Shown here in pieces: positions 17,005-26,430 of a DNA stretch of 64,000 nt. Both the position numbers and the translations under genes were made by a program. The notes under the pieces were generated by a model. That model did no database searches. It was not told where the DNA came from and saw nothing but the letters and a program-made list of their open reading frames with translations. Position 1 is the first letter of the stretch, and the number at the start of each line of letters is the position of its first letter. This DNA is from Poseidonocella sp. HB161398 (GTDB taxonomy: Bacteria > Pseudomonadota > Alphaproteobacteria > Rhodobacterales > Rhodobacteraceae). The stretch covers positions 1-64,000 of the forward strand of contig NZ_VATA01000013.1 of NCBI RefSeq assembly GCF_005870025.1. The letters are read 5' to 3'.

Positions 17005-19053
17005 ATGCCCGACCTGCCCGAGCGCCTCTTGAATGCCGCCGACCTGCTGGTGCGGGTGCTGTCGGTCGCCGTCGATCCCACGGGGCTGAGCGCCGCCGGT
17101 CATGTGGTCGGCGGGATGATGAACCTGCGGACGGTGTTTTCACGCAAGGATGCTGCCGCGCCGCTGGCGGCGCAGATCGCGCAGGGCTTGCAGGCGCGCT
17201 TCGCCACCGGCGACTGGCCGGACGAAGCGGAGGTGCTGTTTCCGCAGATGCTGGAATCGGCGATGCCCGCTCCGTCGGACCTTGCCGCTGGGGACCTGAA
17301 CGCCGGGCGGGTGCTGGATCGAATGGCCGCGCGGCTTGCAGACATGGATCCGGAGTTCCGCCGCGCGGGGATGATCGAGGGCTTCCGCCGCTGGCTCGAA
17401 CCGGTTCTTGCCGGGCTGCTGGCTGACGCGACCTTTTCATCCGCACTTGCCCCGGTCATTGCGACGGAAGCGCTGAACCGGCTGACACGGATCGAGACGG
17501 CGCTCGCCCAGCTTGCGGCGCAATACGGCTCGGTCGGCGAGGCGCTCGACTCGGTCGGGGCGCTGGCAAGGGCGAGCGCCGACCAGTTGGAGGCGCTGGC
17601 GACCCGCTTCGGGATCGCCGATGCCTTCGAGCGGAGCTCCGGGGAGCTGCGCGAGCTGCTTGAACAGAAGGCCAAGGACTACCGCGCGCTCTTGCGGCAG
17701 GTGGAGGGTCTGGACGATCGGGTGGCGGCGATTGCGACCCTCAAGGGCGCGGCACAGGACGCGATCCGGCGCGGCGATCTGGAGGAGGTGGAGACGCTCC
17801 TGTGCCGCGTCGACGAGGTCGAGACCGAGATCGCGGCGGAAACCAAGCTGGCCCGCGCCGACAACGCCCTGCTACGCGGCCGGGTGGGGGAGGCCTACCG
17901 CATCCTCTCCGCCGCCGCCGACAGCTTTGGCAGCATTGATCCGGCCGAACCGGCACGGCGGCGGATCAACTACGGGAGCCAGCTCCGTGCGCACGGATTG
18001 CGCTATGGCGGGATGGGACTGGCCCACGCCATAGACATGTACAGGGCAGATCTGTGGCGGATCTCCCAGAAGGCACAGCCGCAGCTGAGAGCCGAGCTGC
18101 AGAACAATCTGGGCCTAGCCCTGCAGGACCTGGGCGGCCGCACCGCCGGAGAGCCGGGCACCGACATGCTGGCCGAGAGCGTCTCTGCCTTCCGCGACGC
18201 CCTCGCCGTCTTTACCGCGGACACCCAGCCGCTGAACTGGGCGATGGCCCAGAACAATCTCGGGATCGCGCTAGCGCAGCAGGGCAGACGCACGGCCGGC
18301 GATCCGGGGACGATCCTGTTTTCCGACAGCGCCAACGCCTGCCGAGAGGCCCTGACCGTCTACACGCGGGACGCGCACCCGCAGGACTGGGCCATGACCT
18401 TGAACACTCTCGGCCTTGCGCTTCAGGAACTGGGGCGGCGCACGGCCGGCGGGGCGGGCATCGATTTCCTTGCGGAAAGCGTCGCTGCATTTCAGGAGGC
18501 CCTCGCCATCTACACCGAGGACGCTCTGCCGCTGGAATGGGCCATGACCCAGAACAATCTTGGCGTCACTCTTGCCCAGCAGGGAAGACGCACGGCCGGA
18601 ATGCGTGGCGTCGGGCTGCTTGCCGAGAGCACAGACGCCTATCAGAAGGCGCTCGCCATCCATACCCCGGATGCGCACCCGTTCGACTGGGCCATGACCC
18701 GGATGAATCTCGGCGCTGCCCTTCTGCAGCAGGGCATCCGCACCGCCGGAGAGGCCGGCACCAGCCTGCTGGACAGGAGCGTCGAGGCCTTTCGCAGCGC
18801 CCTCGCGATCTACACCCGGGAGGCAGAGCCGCTGCAATGGGCCACGACCCAGGAGAATATCGCGATAGCGGAGGAGGCTCTGGCCAGGCACGACGCCTGT
18901 ACCGACCGCGCGGCGGCGCTGGCGCGCGCGCTGTCGGCGGTGGAGCGCGCGCTGGCCGTCTACGATCCGGTGCATCTGGGCTTCTACAACGAGAAGGCCA
19001 GCCGGCTAAGGCAGCAGATCCTCGACGTGCCCGGACGCGAGACGCCGGGCTAG
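17005..19053 (+). CDS. Large TPR-like repeat protein
   Basis: This protein of about 680 residues has an N-terminal helical half with no recognised fold, a probable coiled coil around residues 215-290 (QKAKDYRALLRQVEGLDD and following), then five tandem repeats of 50 residues. Each repeat reads roughly AIYTxDAxPxxWAMTxNNLGxALxxxGRRTAG..LLAESVxAFxxAL, the long TPR type seen in bacterial signalling scaffolds. No NTPase or protease domain is present. The start is uncertain: ATG at 17005 or TTG two codons upstream, both with only a weak GAGA. Its stop shares CTAG with the convergent ion-channel gene. The function is unknown. Confidence 0.75.
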   Translation: MPDLPERLLNAADLLVRVLSVAVDPTGLSAAGHVVGGMMNLRTVFSRKDAAAPLAAQIAQGLQARFATGDWPDEAEVLFPQMLESAMPAPSDLAAGDLNAGRVLDRMAARLADMDPEFRRAGMIEGFRRWLEPVLAGLLADATFSSALAPVIATEALNRLTRIETALAQLAAQYGSVGEALDSVGALARASADQLEALATRFGIADAFERSSGELRELLEQKAKDYRALLRQVEGLDDRVAAIATLKGAAQDAIRRGDLEEVETLLCRVDEVETEIAAETKLARADNALLRGRVGEAYRILSAAADSFGSIDPAEPARRRINYGSQLRAHGLRYGGMGLAHAIDMYRADLWRISQKAQPQLRAELQNNLGLALQDLGGRTAGEPGTDMLAESVSAFRDALAVFTADTQPLNWAMAQNNLGIALAQQGRRTAGDPGTILFSDSANACREALTVYTRDAHPQDWAMTLNTLGLALQELGRRTAGGAGIDFLAESVAAFQEALAIYTEDALPLEWAMTQNNLGVTLAQQGRRTAGMRGVGLLAESTDAYQKALAIHTPDAHPFDWAMTRMNLGAALLQQGIRTAGEAGTSLLDRSVEAFRSALAIYTREAEPLQWATTQENIAIAEEALARHDACTDRAAALARALSAVERALAVYDPVHLGFYNEKASRLRQQILDVPGRETPG

Positions 19054-20087
19054 AGCGCGAAGATCGCCGCCCAGCCGCCGAAGAGGAGCAGCGGGAAGAC
19101 GTAGCGGGAGACGCGGTCGAGCCGCCGCGCGGCACGCTTGTCCGACGGCCGGCCCTCGCCGCCCTTGTTCACCTGCCAGGCGATCAGCGACTCCACCATC
19201 GACAGGAACACCAGCCCCACCGCCCAGATCAGCATCCGGTCCATCACCGTCAGGTAGCCCAGCGTCGGCAGCTGCCCGGCGATCGACAGCGAGAAGGCGA
19301 TCGCCGTCAGCATCGCCGTGGCGCCCAGCCCGATGCGGAACTCGAACCGCTCCGGCGCGCCCCAGAAGATCGACCAGGACATCGCCACCACGAAGCTCAG
19401 GGGCAGCAGCACCCGGTAGATGTAGTAGGTCGCCTCGCGCTTGGCGGTGATCGTCAGCGACAGCACGCTGGCCGGGTGGTCGAGCGCGGCAAGGGAGCGG
19501 ACCTCGGACGACAGCGCCGCCCCCTCGACATCCCAGCCCTCGACATTCAGCCGGTCGGCGATCCGGGGCGCGGCGTCCGCGGGCACCAGGACCAGCTGCT
19601 CCGGCGTCATGTCGGGGGCCAGAACGCGGATCTCGAAGGCCTGGCGGTCGAAGGGGAAGCGCTCCAGCCGGTGGTAGGAGGAGATCCAGCCGGTATAGCG
19701 CTGGATGTAGCGCACCCGGCCGTTCTTCCCGACCGAGACCTGATTGCGCGAGATCCGGAAGGCCTCGCGCAGCGAGGCGGAATTGCCCAGCATCACCGGC
19801 GGGAACCAGACGTCGCTGACCGCGAAACGGCAGCCGTCGAGCCCGTCGAGCCGTGGGTCGGTCCATTCCATCACCATGCGCAAATCGAGATCGACATTCT
19901 GGTCGGCATCGCTGACGCCGAGGAAATCCGCCACAGCGAAGGAGACCGCGACCTCGACCGGGCCGCTGCCCGGAAAGGGCGCCTCCTCGGTGCGCAGCTC
20001 GGGCAGCGCGCAGGCGGCGAAGGTCATGGCAGGCAGGCAGGAAAGCAGTAGGAAAAAGGCGCAGAACCGTCCGAATAGCCGCCGCAT
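19050..20087 (-). CDS. Prokaryotic pentameric ligand-gated ion channel
   Basis: This 345-residue protein has the full architecture of the Cys-loop/pLGIC family. A signal peptide spans about residues 1-24. An extracellular beta-rich ligand-binding domain follows, with EWTDPRLDG, VWFPPVMLGN and the FPFDRQAFEI loop equivalent. Four membrane segments lie near residues 223-241, 251-271, 283-305 and 327-344. TM1 contains the conserved proline (RVLLPLSF) and TM2 follows the APERFEFRIG entry. The short TM3-TM4 loop is typical of bacterial members such as GLIC and ELIC, and the eukaryotic Cys-loop disulfide is absent. Ligand and ion selectivity cannot be read from sequence. Its stop codon overlaps that of the TPR gene. 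Confidence 0.88.
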   Translation of the reverse strand: MRRLFGRFCAFFLLLSCLPAMTFAACALPELRTEEAPFPGSGPVEVAVSFAVADFLGVSDADQNVDLDLRMVMEWTDPRLDGLDGCRFAVSDVWFPPVMLGNSASLREAFRISRNQVSVGKNGRVRYIQRYTGWISSYHRLERFPFDRQAFEIRVLAPDMTPEQLVLVPADAAPRIADRLNVEGWDVEGAALSSEVRSLAALDHPASVLSLTITAKREATYYIYRVLLPLSFVVAMSWSIFWGAPERFEFRIGLGATAMLTAIAFSLSIAGQLPTLGYLTVMDRMLIWAVGLVFLSMVESLIAWQVNKGGEGRPSDKRAARRLDRVSRYVFPLLLFGGWAAIFAL

Positions 20088-20236
20088 GATCTCCCCCCAA
20101 GCATCTGGACTGCCTCAGCTATCCACAAAGCCGGGGCGTCGCGCAATAGCGTTGCGCCCCCGCAGGTTGCGGCGCCAAATCCGTTGAGAAGCCCTGCCGG
20201 ATCGCCTAAGCCTTGCAGCCAAGAGGGAGGACAGAC

Positions 20237-21526
20237 ATGACCGACGCACCCGACTACGGCTTCGACACGCTGCAGATCCATGCAGGCGCCGCGCCGGACC
20301 CGGCCACTGGCGCGATCCAGACGCCGATCTACCAGACCACCGCCTATGCCTTCCGCGATGCCGAGCATGCCGCGAAGCTCTTCAATCTCGAGGAGATCGG
20401 CTACATCTATTCGCGGCTGACGAATCCGACGGTCTCGGCGCTGGCAGCGCGGATCACCGCGCTCGAGGGCGGCGCAGGCGGCATCTGCTGCTCGTCGGGC
20501 CATGCGGCGCAGATCATGGCGCTGTTCCCGCTGATGGGACCGGGGCGCAACATCATCGCCTCCACCCGGCTCTATGGCGGCACGGTCACGCAGTTCAGCC
20601 AGACCATCCGCCGCTTCGGCTGGTCGGCGAAATTCGTCGATTTCGACGATCTCGACGCGCTCGAGCATGCCATCGACGGCGACACCCGCGCGATCTTCTG
20701 CGAGTCGATCGCCAATCCGGGCGGCTACATCACCGATCTCGACGCGGTCGCCGAGATCGCCGCCGGAGCGGGGCTGCCGCTGATCGTCGACAACACCTCG
20801 GCCACGCCCTATCTCTGCCGCCCGTTCGAGCATGGCGCGACCCTCGTCGTGCATTCCGCCACGAAGTACCTGACCGGCAACGGCACGGTGACCGGCGGCG
20901 CGGTGATCGACAGCGGCACCTTCGACTGGACGGCCTCGGACAAGTTCCCGTCGCTGTCGCAGCCCGAGCCCGCCTATCACGGGCTGACCTTCGCGGCGCT
21001 GGGGCCGATGGCCTACACGTTCCACTCCATCGCCATCGGCCTGCGCGACCTGGGCATGACGATGAACCCGCAGGGCGCGCATTACACGCTTTGCGGGATC
21101 GAGACGCTGAGCCTGCGGATGGAGCGCCATGTCGCCAATGCGAAGGCCGTGGCCGCGTGGCTGGAGAAGGATCCGCGGATCTCGCGGGTGACCTATGCCG
21201 GGCTGGAAAGCTCGCCCTGGCACGACCGGGTGGCGCGGATCTGCCCGAAGGGCGCGGGCGCGCTCTTCACCTTCGGGGTCAAGGGAGGCTACGAGGCCTG
21301 CGTCAAGCTGGTCGACAGCCTGAAGCTGTTCAGCCATGTCGCCAATCTCGGCGATACCCGGTCGCTGATCATCCATTCCGCCTCGACCACGCACCGCCAG
21401 CTTTCGGAGGCCCAGCAGGTCGCCGCGGGCGCAGCGCCCGACATGGTGCGGGTGTCGATCGGGATCGAGGACGTGCAGGACCTGATCGCCGATCTGGACC
21501 AGGCGCTGGCGATCGCCACCGCCTGA
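20237..21526 (+). CDS. metY: O-acetylhomoserine sulfhydrylase (Cys/Met metabolism PLP enzyme)
   Basis: This PLP enzyme of 429 residues belongs to the gamma class and most likely forms homocysteine from O-acetylhomoserine and sulfide. It shows the N-terminal YIYSRLTNPTV and SSGHAAQIMAL. The PLP-binding lysine lies in VHSATKYLTGNGTVTGG, and the C-terminal LGDTRSLIIHSASTTHRQ is characteristic of the long MetY type. GGGAGG lies upstream of the ATG. The leader contains short inverted repeats but no recognisable SAM riboswitch. Confidence 0.9.
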   Translation: MTDAPDYGFDTLQIHAGAAPDPATGAIQTPIYQTTAYAFRDAEHAAKLFNLEEIGYIYSRLTNPTVSALAARITALEGGAGGICCSSGHAAQIMALFPLMGPGRNIIASTRLYGGTVTQFSQTIRRFGWSAKFVDFDDLDALEHAIDGDTRAIFCESIANPGGYITDLDAVAEIAAGAGLPLIVDNTSATPYLCRPFEHGATLVVHSATKYLTGNGTVTGGAVIDSGTFDWTASDKFPSLSQPEPAYHGLTFAALGPMAYTFHSIAIGLRDLGMTMNPQGAHYTLCGIETLSLRMERHVANAKAVAAWLEKDPRISRVTYAGLESSPWHDRVARICPKGAGALFTFGVKGGYEACVKLVDSLKLFSHVANLGDTRSLIIHSASTTHRQLSEAQQVAAGAAPDMVRVSIGIEDVQDLIADLDQALAIATA

Positions 21527-21534
21527 GGATGGTC

Positions 21535-21560
21535 GCGGCCGTCCCTCAGGGGGCGGCCGC
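21535..21560. terminator. Hairpin between convergent metY and SIMPL gene
   Basis: GCGGCCG at 21535-21541 pairs with CGGCCGC at 21554-21560 around a 12-base loop, in the 43 bp between two converging stops. It has no U tract, so intrinsic termination would be weak. Confidence 0.4.
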
Positions 21561-21569
21561 GCGCCAGGG

Positions 21570-22265
21570 CTACTGCTCCAGCGCGAAGACGATGGTGATC
21601 TGCTCGCTCACCGTCAGGGCGCCCGGCGCCACCGGCACGCCGCCATCGGCCATGGCCAGCCGCGCGGCGAATTCGGGACGGGCGCCGCCGCCCCCGGCCT
21701 CGCCGATCGACAGGATCGGGCCGCGTTCCACCCCGGCCGCCTCGGCAATGAGCGCCGCGCGCGCCATCGCGTCGGCCACCGCGTCGCGGCGGGCGTCGTC
21801 GCGCGCCATCGACGGGTCCTGCAGCCCGAAGCTGAGCCCGCGGAAGCTGTTGGCGCCTTCGGACACCACCTGGTCGAGAATGCCGCCGAGTGCGTCGAGA
21901 TCGCGCACCGTCACCCGCAGCGTGTTGCCCGCCTCGAAGCCCAGAAGCCGCGGCGGCCGGTTCACGTCGTCGCGCGCCCGCTCGTAGACCGGGTTCAGCG
22001 TCAGCCCCGCGGTCTGCACGTCCTCGGCCGCCACCCCGGCGCCCGAAAGCGCCTTCAGCACTGCCGCGATCCGCGCCGAGGCCTTGCCCATCGCCTCTTC
22101 CGCGCTGTCGCCCTGCTCTTCGACACCCAGCGTCACAGTGGCCATGTCGGGCAGCACCTGCACCTCGCCCTCGCCCGTCACGGTCAGCTCGCCTGCCGTC
22201 TCGGACCAGCCGATTGCGGGCAGCGCCATCGCGCCCGCCAGTGCAATCGCAAAGATCTGCCTCAT
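21570..22265 (-). CDS. SIMPL-domain periplasmic protein
   Basis: This 231-residue protein begins with a signal peptide (cleavage near residue 21 after IGWSETA) and continues as a single SIMPL/DUF541 domain. The VTGEGEVQVLPDMATVTLGV opening, the AVLKALSGAGVAAEDVQTAGL segment and the C-terminal VSEQITIVFAL strand are typical. Relatives such as YggE are periplasmic and linked to oxidative or envelope stress, though the biochemical role is unsettled. GGGAGG lies eight bases before the ATG. It is divergent from the PilM/GspC-like gene across an AT-rich 122 bp promoter region. Confidence 0.88.
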   Translation of the reverse strand: MRQIFAIALAGAMALPAIGWSETAGELTVTGEGEVQVLPDMATVTLGVEEQGDSAEEAMGKASARIAAVLKALSGAGVAAEDVQTAGLTLNPVYERARDDVNRPPRLLGFEAGNTLRVTVRDLDALGGILDQVVSEGANSFRGLSFGLQDPSMARDDARRDAVADAMARAALIAEAAGVERGPILSIGEAGGGGARPEFAARLAMADGGVPVAPGALTVSEQITIVFALEQ

Positions 22266-22387
22266 TTTAACCGCCTCCCGGTAATTTCCGTCAATCCAGT
22301 GTTTACCGCATATAGTGTCGGGATATCTGGATATGCTATAGTCATGCAAAACCAAGACCTGCCGAAAAGCAGGTGAAGAGCGGAAAC

Positions 22388-24397
22388 ATGCAACCGAACC
22401 TGGCCCTGTCCCTGTCCACCGACGAGGTGGTGCTCTATGCCGGCCTTCCCGAAGGCTGGCAGCGTCTCGGCCGCGTCGCGATTGCCGAGCGCAATCTCGG
22501 CCTGCAGATGTCGGTGCTGCGGCGGATCGCGCAGAGCCATTGCGGCCCTGCGCCCTATGACACGCTGCTCTGCGTGCCCGCCGACCAGGTGCTCTGGACC
22601 CGGTTCGACCAGGACGGCGTCGGCGGCAGCCCGGCCGAGATCGACGCGCATATCCGCCGCTGCCTGGCCGATGCCACCCCCTATCCGCTCGAGGCGCTGC
22701 GCTTCGACTGGCGCCGCAGCGGCGCCGGGATCGATGTCGCGGTGATCGCGCAGGAGACGCTGGAAGAGGTCGAGGAATTCATCTCGGGCCACGGTTTCCG
22801 CCCGGCGGGCATCGCCGCCCTGGCCGAACCCGGCGCGGGCTTCGAGGGCACCGCCTGGTTCGGCCTGGCCGGGGCGCCCGCCGTGCCGGACGGGCGCGAG
22901 GTGATCGCCGCGCCGCATGCCGGGAACGCCATCGCGCTCGACAGCGCCCTGCCCGCCGCGCCCGCCGAGATGGCCGCGCCCCAGGCGCCGCCGCGCGCCC
23001 CGGCCGCGCCCGCCCCGGCGCCGCGCCGCTCGGCCGCCGCAACGGCCGCGCGCCATGGCCGCAAGCTTGCCGGCTACATCCTGCCGGGCCTCCTGACCGC
23101 CGGTCTGTGCACCGCGCTGGCGATGGCCGCCTTCTACCTGCCCGATGGCGGCATGCCCGATGCCGAGCTGGCCGCGCTGACCGCCCCTGCCGCCAACGAC
23201 GCGGCCTTCGCCGCGGATGACGGGCTCGAGCTCGATGGAGAGGAGCCCGGCTCCGAAGCCGAGGCGCTGCTTTTCGACACCGCCCCCGCCGAACCGGACG
23301 CCGCCGCGGCGGCAGATGCCGCGCTTTCCGGCGATCCGCTGCCGGTCGAGGCCGCTCCCGGAAGCGGCGACGGGCTCGAGGGCAGCTTCGTCGCGGTCGC
23401 CCCGGTCTCCATCGCCCGGCTCGGCGGCTGGAGCGCCGACGACCTGGCCCAGCCCAGCGTCGACATCGTCGCGCAGCGCGACGCGCTGGCGCTGAACCAG
23501 CAGGAGGTCGAGCCGGCCCGGATCCTTCCGGTGGCGATGACGCCGCCGCCGCGGCCGGACCAGGACCGCAGCCAGACCGATGCCGCGGGCTTCGTGCGGC
23601 CGAGCGCGGCGGGCAACCCCGCCCCCGGCGGCTACCTGGTCAAGACCGGCACGCCGCCGCGCCTGCCCCTCGCCCGGCCCGCGCCCGATCCCGCGGACGA
23701 GCTGGTCACCCGGCTGGCCGATGCCGGCACCGCCTCCCCGGGCGAGCGGCCGCGCAAGCGTCCCGGCAACCTGCCCGAACAGGTGGAGCGCCAGCAGCTC
23801 GGCGGGCTGACCTCGAACGAGCTGTCGCGGCTGCGCCCGCGGCCGCGCTCGGGCGATGCCGCCGCGGTCGCCGTCGCGATCTTCGCCGCGCGCAATCCGG
23901 TGCCCCTGCCCGCGGTGCCCGAGATGCCCGCGCTGACCGCCTCGGACGACACGGCGCGCCCGGCGCCGCGGCCCGGCAACCTGCAGGACCGCGCCCATGC
24001 CGCCCAGGTCGCCATGGCGCGCGACGCCGCCCAGGCCGCTGCCGCCGCCTCGACCGCCGCCGTGCTGACCCGCCCGGCCGCCGCGGCCGCCCCGGCCCCG
24101 ACCAAGACCGCCGCCCCGGCCGTCCGCGCGCCCGACACCGTCCCGGCCCAGGCGCCGGGCAATGTCGCGCGCCGCGCCACCGACGACAACGAGATGAACC
24201 TGCGCCGGGTGAACCTGCTCGGCACCTTCGGCAAGCCCGGCGCCCTGCGCGCGCTGGTGCGCATGCCCAACGGCAATGTCGTCAATGTCTCGGTCGGCGA
24301 CCGGCTGGACGGCGGCAAGGTCGTGGCCATCGCCGAGGGCCAGCTGCGCTACCAGAGGAAGGGCCGCAACGAGGTCCTGAACATGCCCAGCGGCTAG
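22388..24397 (+). CDS. Envelope protein with PilM/GspL-like N-terminus and GspC/PilP-like C-terminus
   Basis: This 669-residue protein appears to be a composite. Residues 1 to about 165 resemble the actin-like cytoplasmic part of GspL/PilM (LALSLSTDEVVLYAG, CVPADQVLW). A hydrophobic segment near residues 225-245 is the likely single membrane span. Some 350 residues rich in Pro, Ala and acidic groups follow as a disordered periplasmic linker. The last 75 residues (RRVNLLGTFGKPG, VRMPNGNVVNVSVGDRL) look like a GspC/PilP homology region. No other secretion or pilus gene is nearby. The ATG at 22388 is chosen; a GTG at 22373 is possible. The function is unknown. Confidence 0.65.
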   Translation: MQPNLALSLSTDEVVLYAGLPEGWQRLGRVAIAERNLGLQMSVLRRIAQSHCGPAPYDTLLCVPADQVLWTRFDQDGVGGSPAEIDAHIRRCLADATPYPLEALRFDWRRSGAGIDVAVIAQETLEEVEEFISGHGFRPAGIAALAEPGAGFEGTAWFGLAGAPAVPDGREVIAAPHAGNAIALDSALPAAPAEMAAPQAPPRAPAAPAPAPRRSAAATAARHGRKLAGYILPGLLTAGLCTALAMAAFYLPDGGMPDAELAALTAPAANDAAFAADDGLELDGEEPGSEAEALLFDTAPAEPDAAAAADAALSGDPLPVEAAPGSGDGLEGSFVAVAPVSIARLGGWSADDLAQPSVDIVAQRDALALNQQEVEPARILPVAMTPPPRPDQDRSQTDAAGFVRPSAAGNPAPGGYLVKTGTPPRLPLARPAPDPADELVTRLADAGTASPGERPRKRPGNLPEQVERQQLGGLTSNELSRLRPRPRSGDAAAVAVAIFAARNPVPLPAVPEMPALTASDDTARPAPRPGNLQDRAHAAQVAMARDAAQAAAAASTAAVLTRPAAAAAPAPTKTAAPAVRAPDTVPAQAPGNVARRATDDNEMNLRRVNLLGTFGKPGALRALVRMPNGNVVNVSVGDRLDGGKVVAIAEGQLRYQRKGRNEVLNMPSG

Positions 24398-24498
24398 GAC
24401 CGCCCCGGCTGCCATCATGCCGCGGAGGCACGTTTTCCGGTCGCCCGGCGGCGCCCGTCGTCTATACCTGTTGCTGACCCCCTGATCCGGACCGCGCC

Positions 24499-26427
24499 AT
24501 GGAAAGCTTCCTGTTTCAAGCCACGCTCTACCTGACAGCCGCGGTCATCGCCGTGCCGCTGGCAGCACGGCTGGGGCTGGGCTCGGTCCTGGGCTACCTG
24601 GCGGCCGGGCTCTGCATCGGGCCGCTCCTGGGGCTGGTCGGCAACGAGGTCGGCGAGCTGCAGCATTTCGCCGAATTCGGCGTCGTGATGATGCTGTTCC
24701 TGATCGGGCTGGAGCTAGAGCCGCGGGCGCTGTGGGACATGCGCCACCGGCTGCTCGGGCTCGGCGGGCTGCAGGTCGCGGGCTCGACGCTCCTGATCAT
24801 GGGCGCGGGGCTGGCGCTCGGGTTCGGCTGGCGCGAGGCGCTGGCGATCGGCCTGGCCTTCTCGCTCTCCTCCACCGCGATCGTGCTGCAGACCCTGTCG
24901 GAAAAGGGGCTGATGCAGACCGCGGGGGGCCGCTCGAGCTTCTCGGTGCTGCTGACCCAGGACATCGCGGTGATCCCGATGCTGGCCTTCCTGCCGCTGC
25001 TGGCGCTGCCGGTGCTCGGCGCCGCCGATGGCAGCTTCACCATGGTCGGCGCGGGCGGCGGCGGCGGGGCGCTCGAGGACCTGGCCGCCAACGAGCATGC
25101 CGAGGCCCTGGCCGCGATGGTCGACCGGCTGCCGGGCTGGGGCGTGACCCTGGTCACGCTGGGGATCGTCGCCGGGATCATCCTGGCCGGGCTCTACCTG
25201 ATCCGCCCGGTCTTCGCCTATATCCACAATGCCCGGCTGCGCGAGCTGAACACCGCGCTGGCGCTCTTGATCGTCATGGGCATCGCCTTCCTGATGAGCA
25301 TCGTCGGCCTCTCTCCGGCGCTCGGCACCTTCCTGGCGGGCGTGGTCCTGGCCAGCTCGGAATTCCGCCACGAGCTCGAAAGCGACATCGCCCCGTTCAA
25401 GAGCCTGCTCCTGGGGCTCTTTTTCATCACCGTCGGCGCGGGCATCGATGTCGGCCAGCTCGCCGCCGAGCCGGTGCGGCTGATCGGGCTGACGCTTGCG
25501 GTCATGGCGCTGAAGGGGCTGGTGCTCTTCGCGCTCGCCTGGCTCTTCAAGCTGCGCCAGCGCGACCGCTGGCTCTTCACGCTGGGCCTCGCCCAGGCCG
25601 GGGAGTTCGGCTTCGTCCTGGTCGGCTTCGCGCTGCAGCAGCGGGTCATCCCCGGCAGCCTCGGTCCGACGCTCTTCCTCGTGATCGCGCTGTCGATGCT
25701 GCTGACGCCGCTCTTCTTCATCCTCTACGAATATGTCTCGAAGCGCCTCGCCGAGGCCGATGCCGAGGAGCAGGCCGCCGACGAGATCACCGAGCAGGGC
25801 CCGATCATCATCGCCGGGATCGGCCGCTTCGGCCAGGTGGTGAACCGGATGATCCAGATGTCGGGCTTCCGCGCGGTGGTGCTGGACCACGACCTCTCGA
25901 CCATCCGGCTGATGCGCCGCTTCGGCTTCAAGAGCTTCCTCGGCGACCCGACCCGGCCCGAGCTGCTGCATGCCGCGGGCCTTGCCAAGGCGAAGGTGCT
26001 GGTCGTGGCGATGGACGACAAGGACGCCTCCACCCGGATCGTCGCCTATGCGAGGAAGGAGCGGCCCGACCTGCACATCGTCGCCCGCGCCTATGACCGG
26101 GTGCATGTCTACGAGCTCTACCGCGCCGGGGCCGACGACATCGTCCGCGAGATGTTCGACTCCAGCCTGCGCGCCGCGCGCTACGTTCTGGAGAACATGG
26201 GGCTGAGCGAATACGAGGCCGCCGAGGCCGAGCGCGCCTTCTACAAGCACGACCGCCACGCCATGCTGGAGCTGGCCGAGGTCTGGAAGCCGGGCATCTC
26301 GGTTGCCCAGAACGAGGCCTATGTCGAGCGCGCCAAGGAGCTGAACAAGGAGATGGAGACCGCCATGGTCACCACGCTCGGCGAGGAGATCGAAACCGCC
26401 GAGATGCGCCGCAGCGAAGGCGGCTGA
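24499..26427 (+). CDS. Kef-type K+/H+ antiporter (CPA2) with RCK domain
   Basis: This 642-residue protein comprises a CPA2 cation/proton antiporter of about 12-13 membrane segments (residues 1-410) and a cytoplasmic Rossmann-type TrkA-N/RCK domain. The membrane part contains LIGLELEPRALW and LSSTAIVLQTL, the Kef-type pore motif. The RCK part begins IIIAGIGRFGQVVNRMI at about residue 435. This is the KefB/KefC layout, so potassium efflux gated by nucleotide or glutathione is likely. The last ~60 residues are charged and helical. The following YjbR-like gene starts three bases after its stop. Confidence 0.92.
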   Translation: MESFLFQATLYLTAAVIAVPLAARLGLGSVLGYLAAGLCIGPLLGLVGNEVGELQHFAEFGVVMMLFLIGLELEPRALWDMRHRLLGLGGLQVAGSTLLIMGAGLALGFGWREALAIGLAFSLSSTAIVLQTLSEKGLMQTAGGRSSFSVLLTQDIAVIPMLAFLPLLALPVLGAADGSFTMVGAGGGGGALEDLAANEHAEALAAMVDRLPGWGVTLVTLGIVAGIILAGLYLIRPVFAYIHNARLRELNTALALLIVMGIAFLMSIVGLSPALGTFLAGVVLASSEFRHELESDIAPFKSLLLGLFFITVGAGIDVGQLAAEPVRLIGLTLAVMALKGLVLFALAWLFKLRQRDRWLFTLGLAQAGEFGFVLVGFALQQRVIPGSLGPTLFLVIALSMLLTPLFFILYEYVSKRLAEADAEEQAADEITEQGPIIIAGIGRFGQVVNRMIQMSGFRAVVLDHDLSTIRLMRRFGFKSFLGDPTRPELLHAAGLAKAKVLVVAMDDKDASTRIVAYARKERPDLHIVARAYDRVHVYELYRAGADDIVREMFDSSLRAARYVLENMGLSEYEAAEAERAFYKHDRHAMLELAEVWKPGISVAQNEAYVERAKELNKEMETAMVTTLGEEIETAEMRRSEGG

Positions 26428-26430
26428 GCG

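Noticed and set aside
14600-17446. 948-codon open frame on the minus strand
   Set aside because: It overlaps zwf in another frame and runs antisense to the radical SAM gene; it shows no family pattern.
18100-18870. DNA-level tandem repeats that might be a satellite or CRISPR-like array
   Set aside because: They are the in-frame 150 bp units of the TPR-like gene and are diverged at synonymous sites; there are no spacers.
20100-20236. Possible SAM riboswitch before metY
   Set aside because: Short inverted repeats (ATCCG/CGGAT) exist, but the conserved SAM-II or SAM/SAH positions could not be matched.
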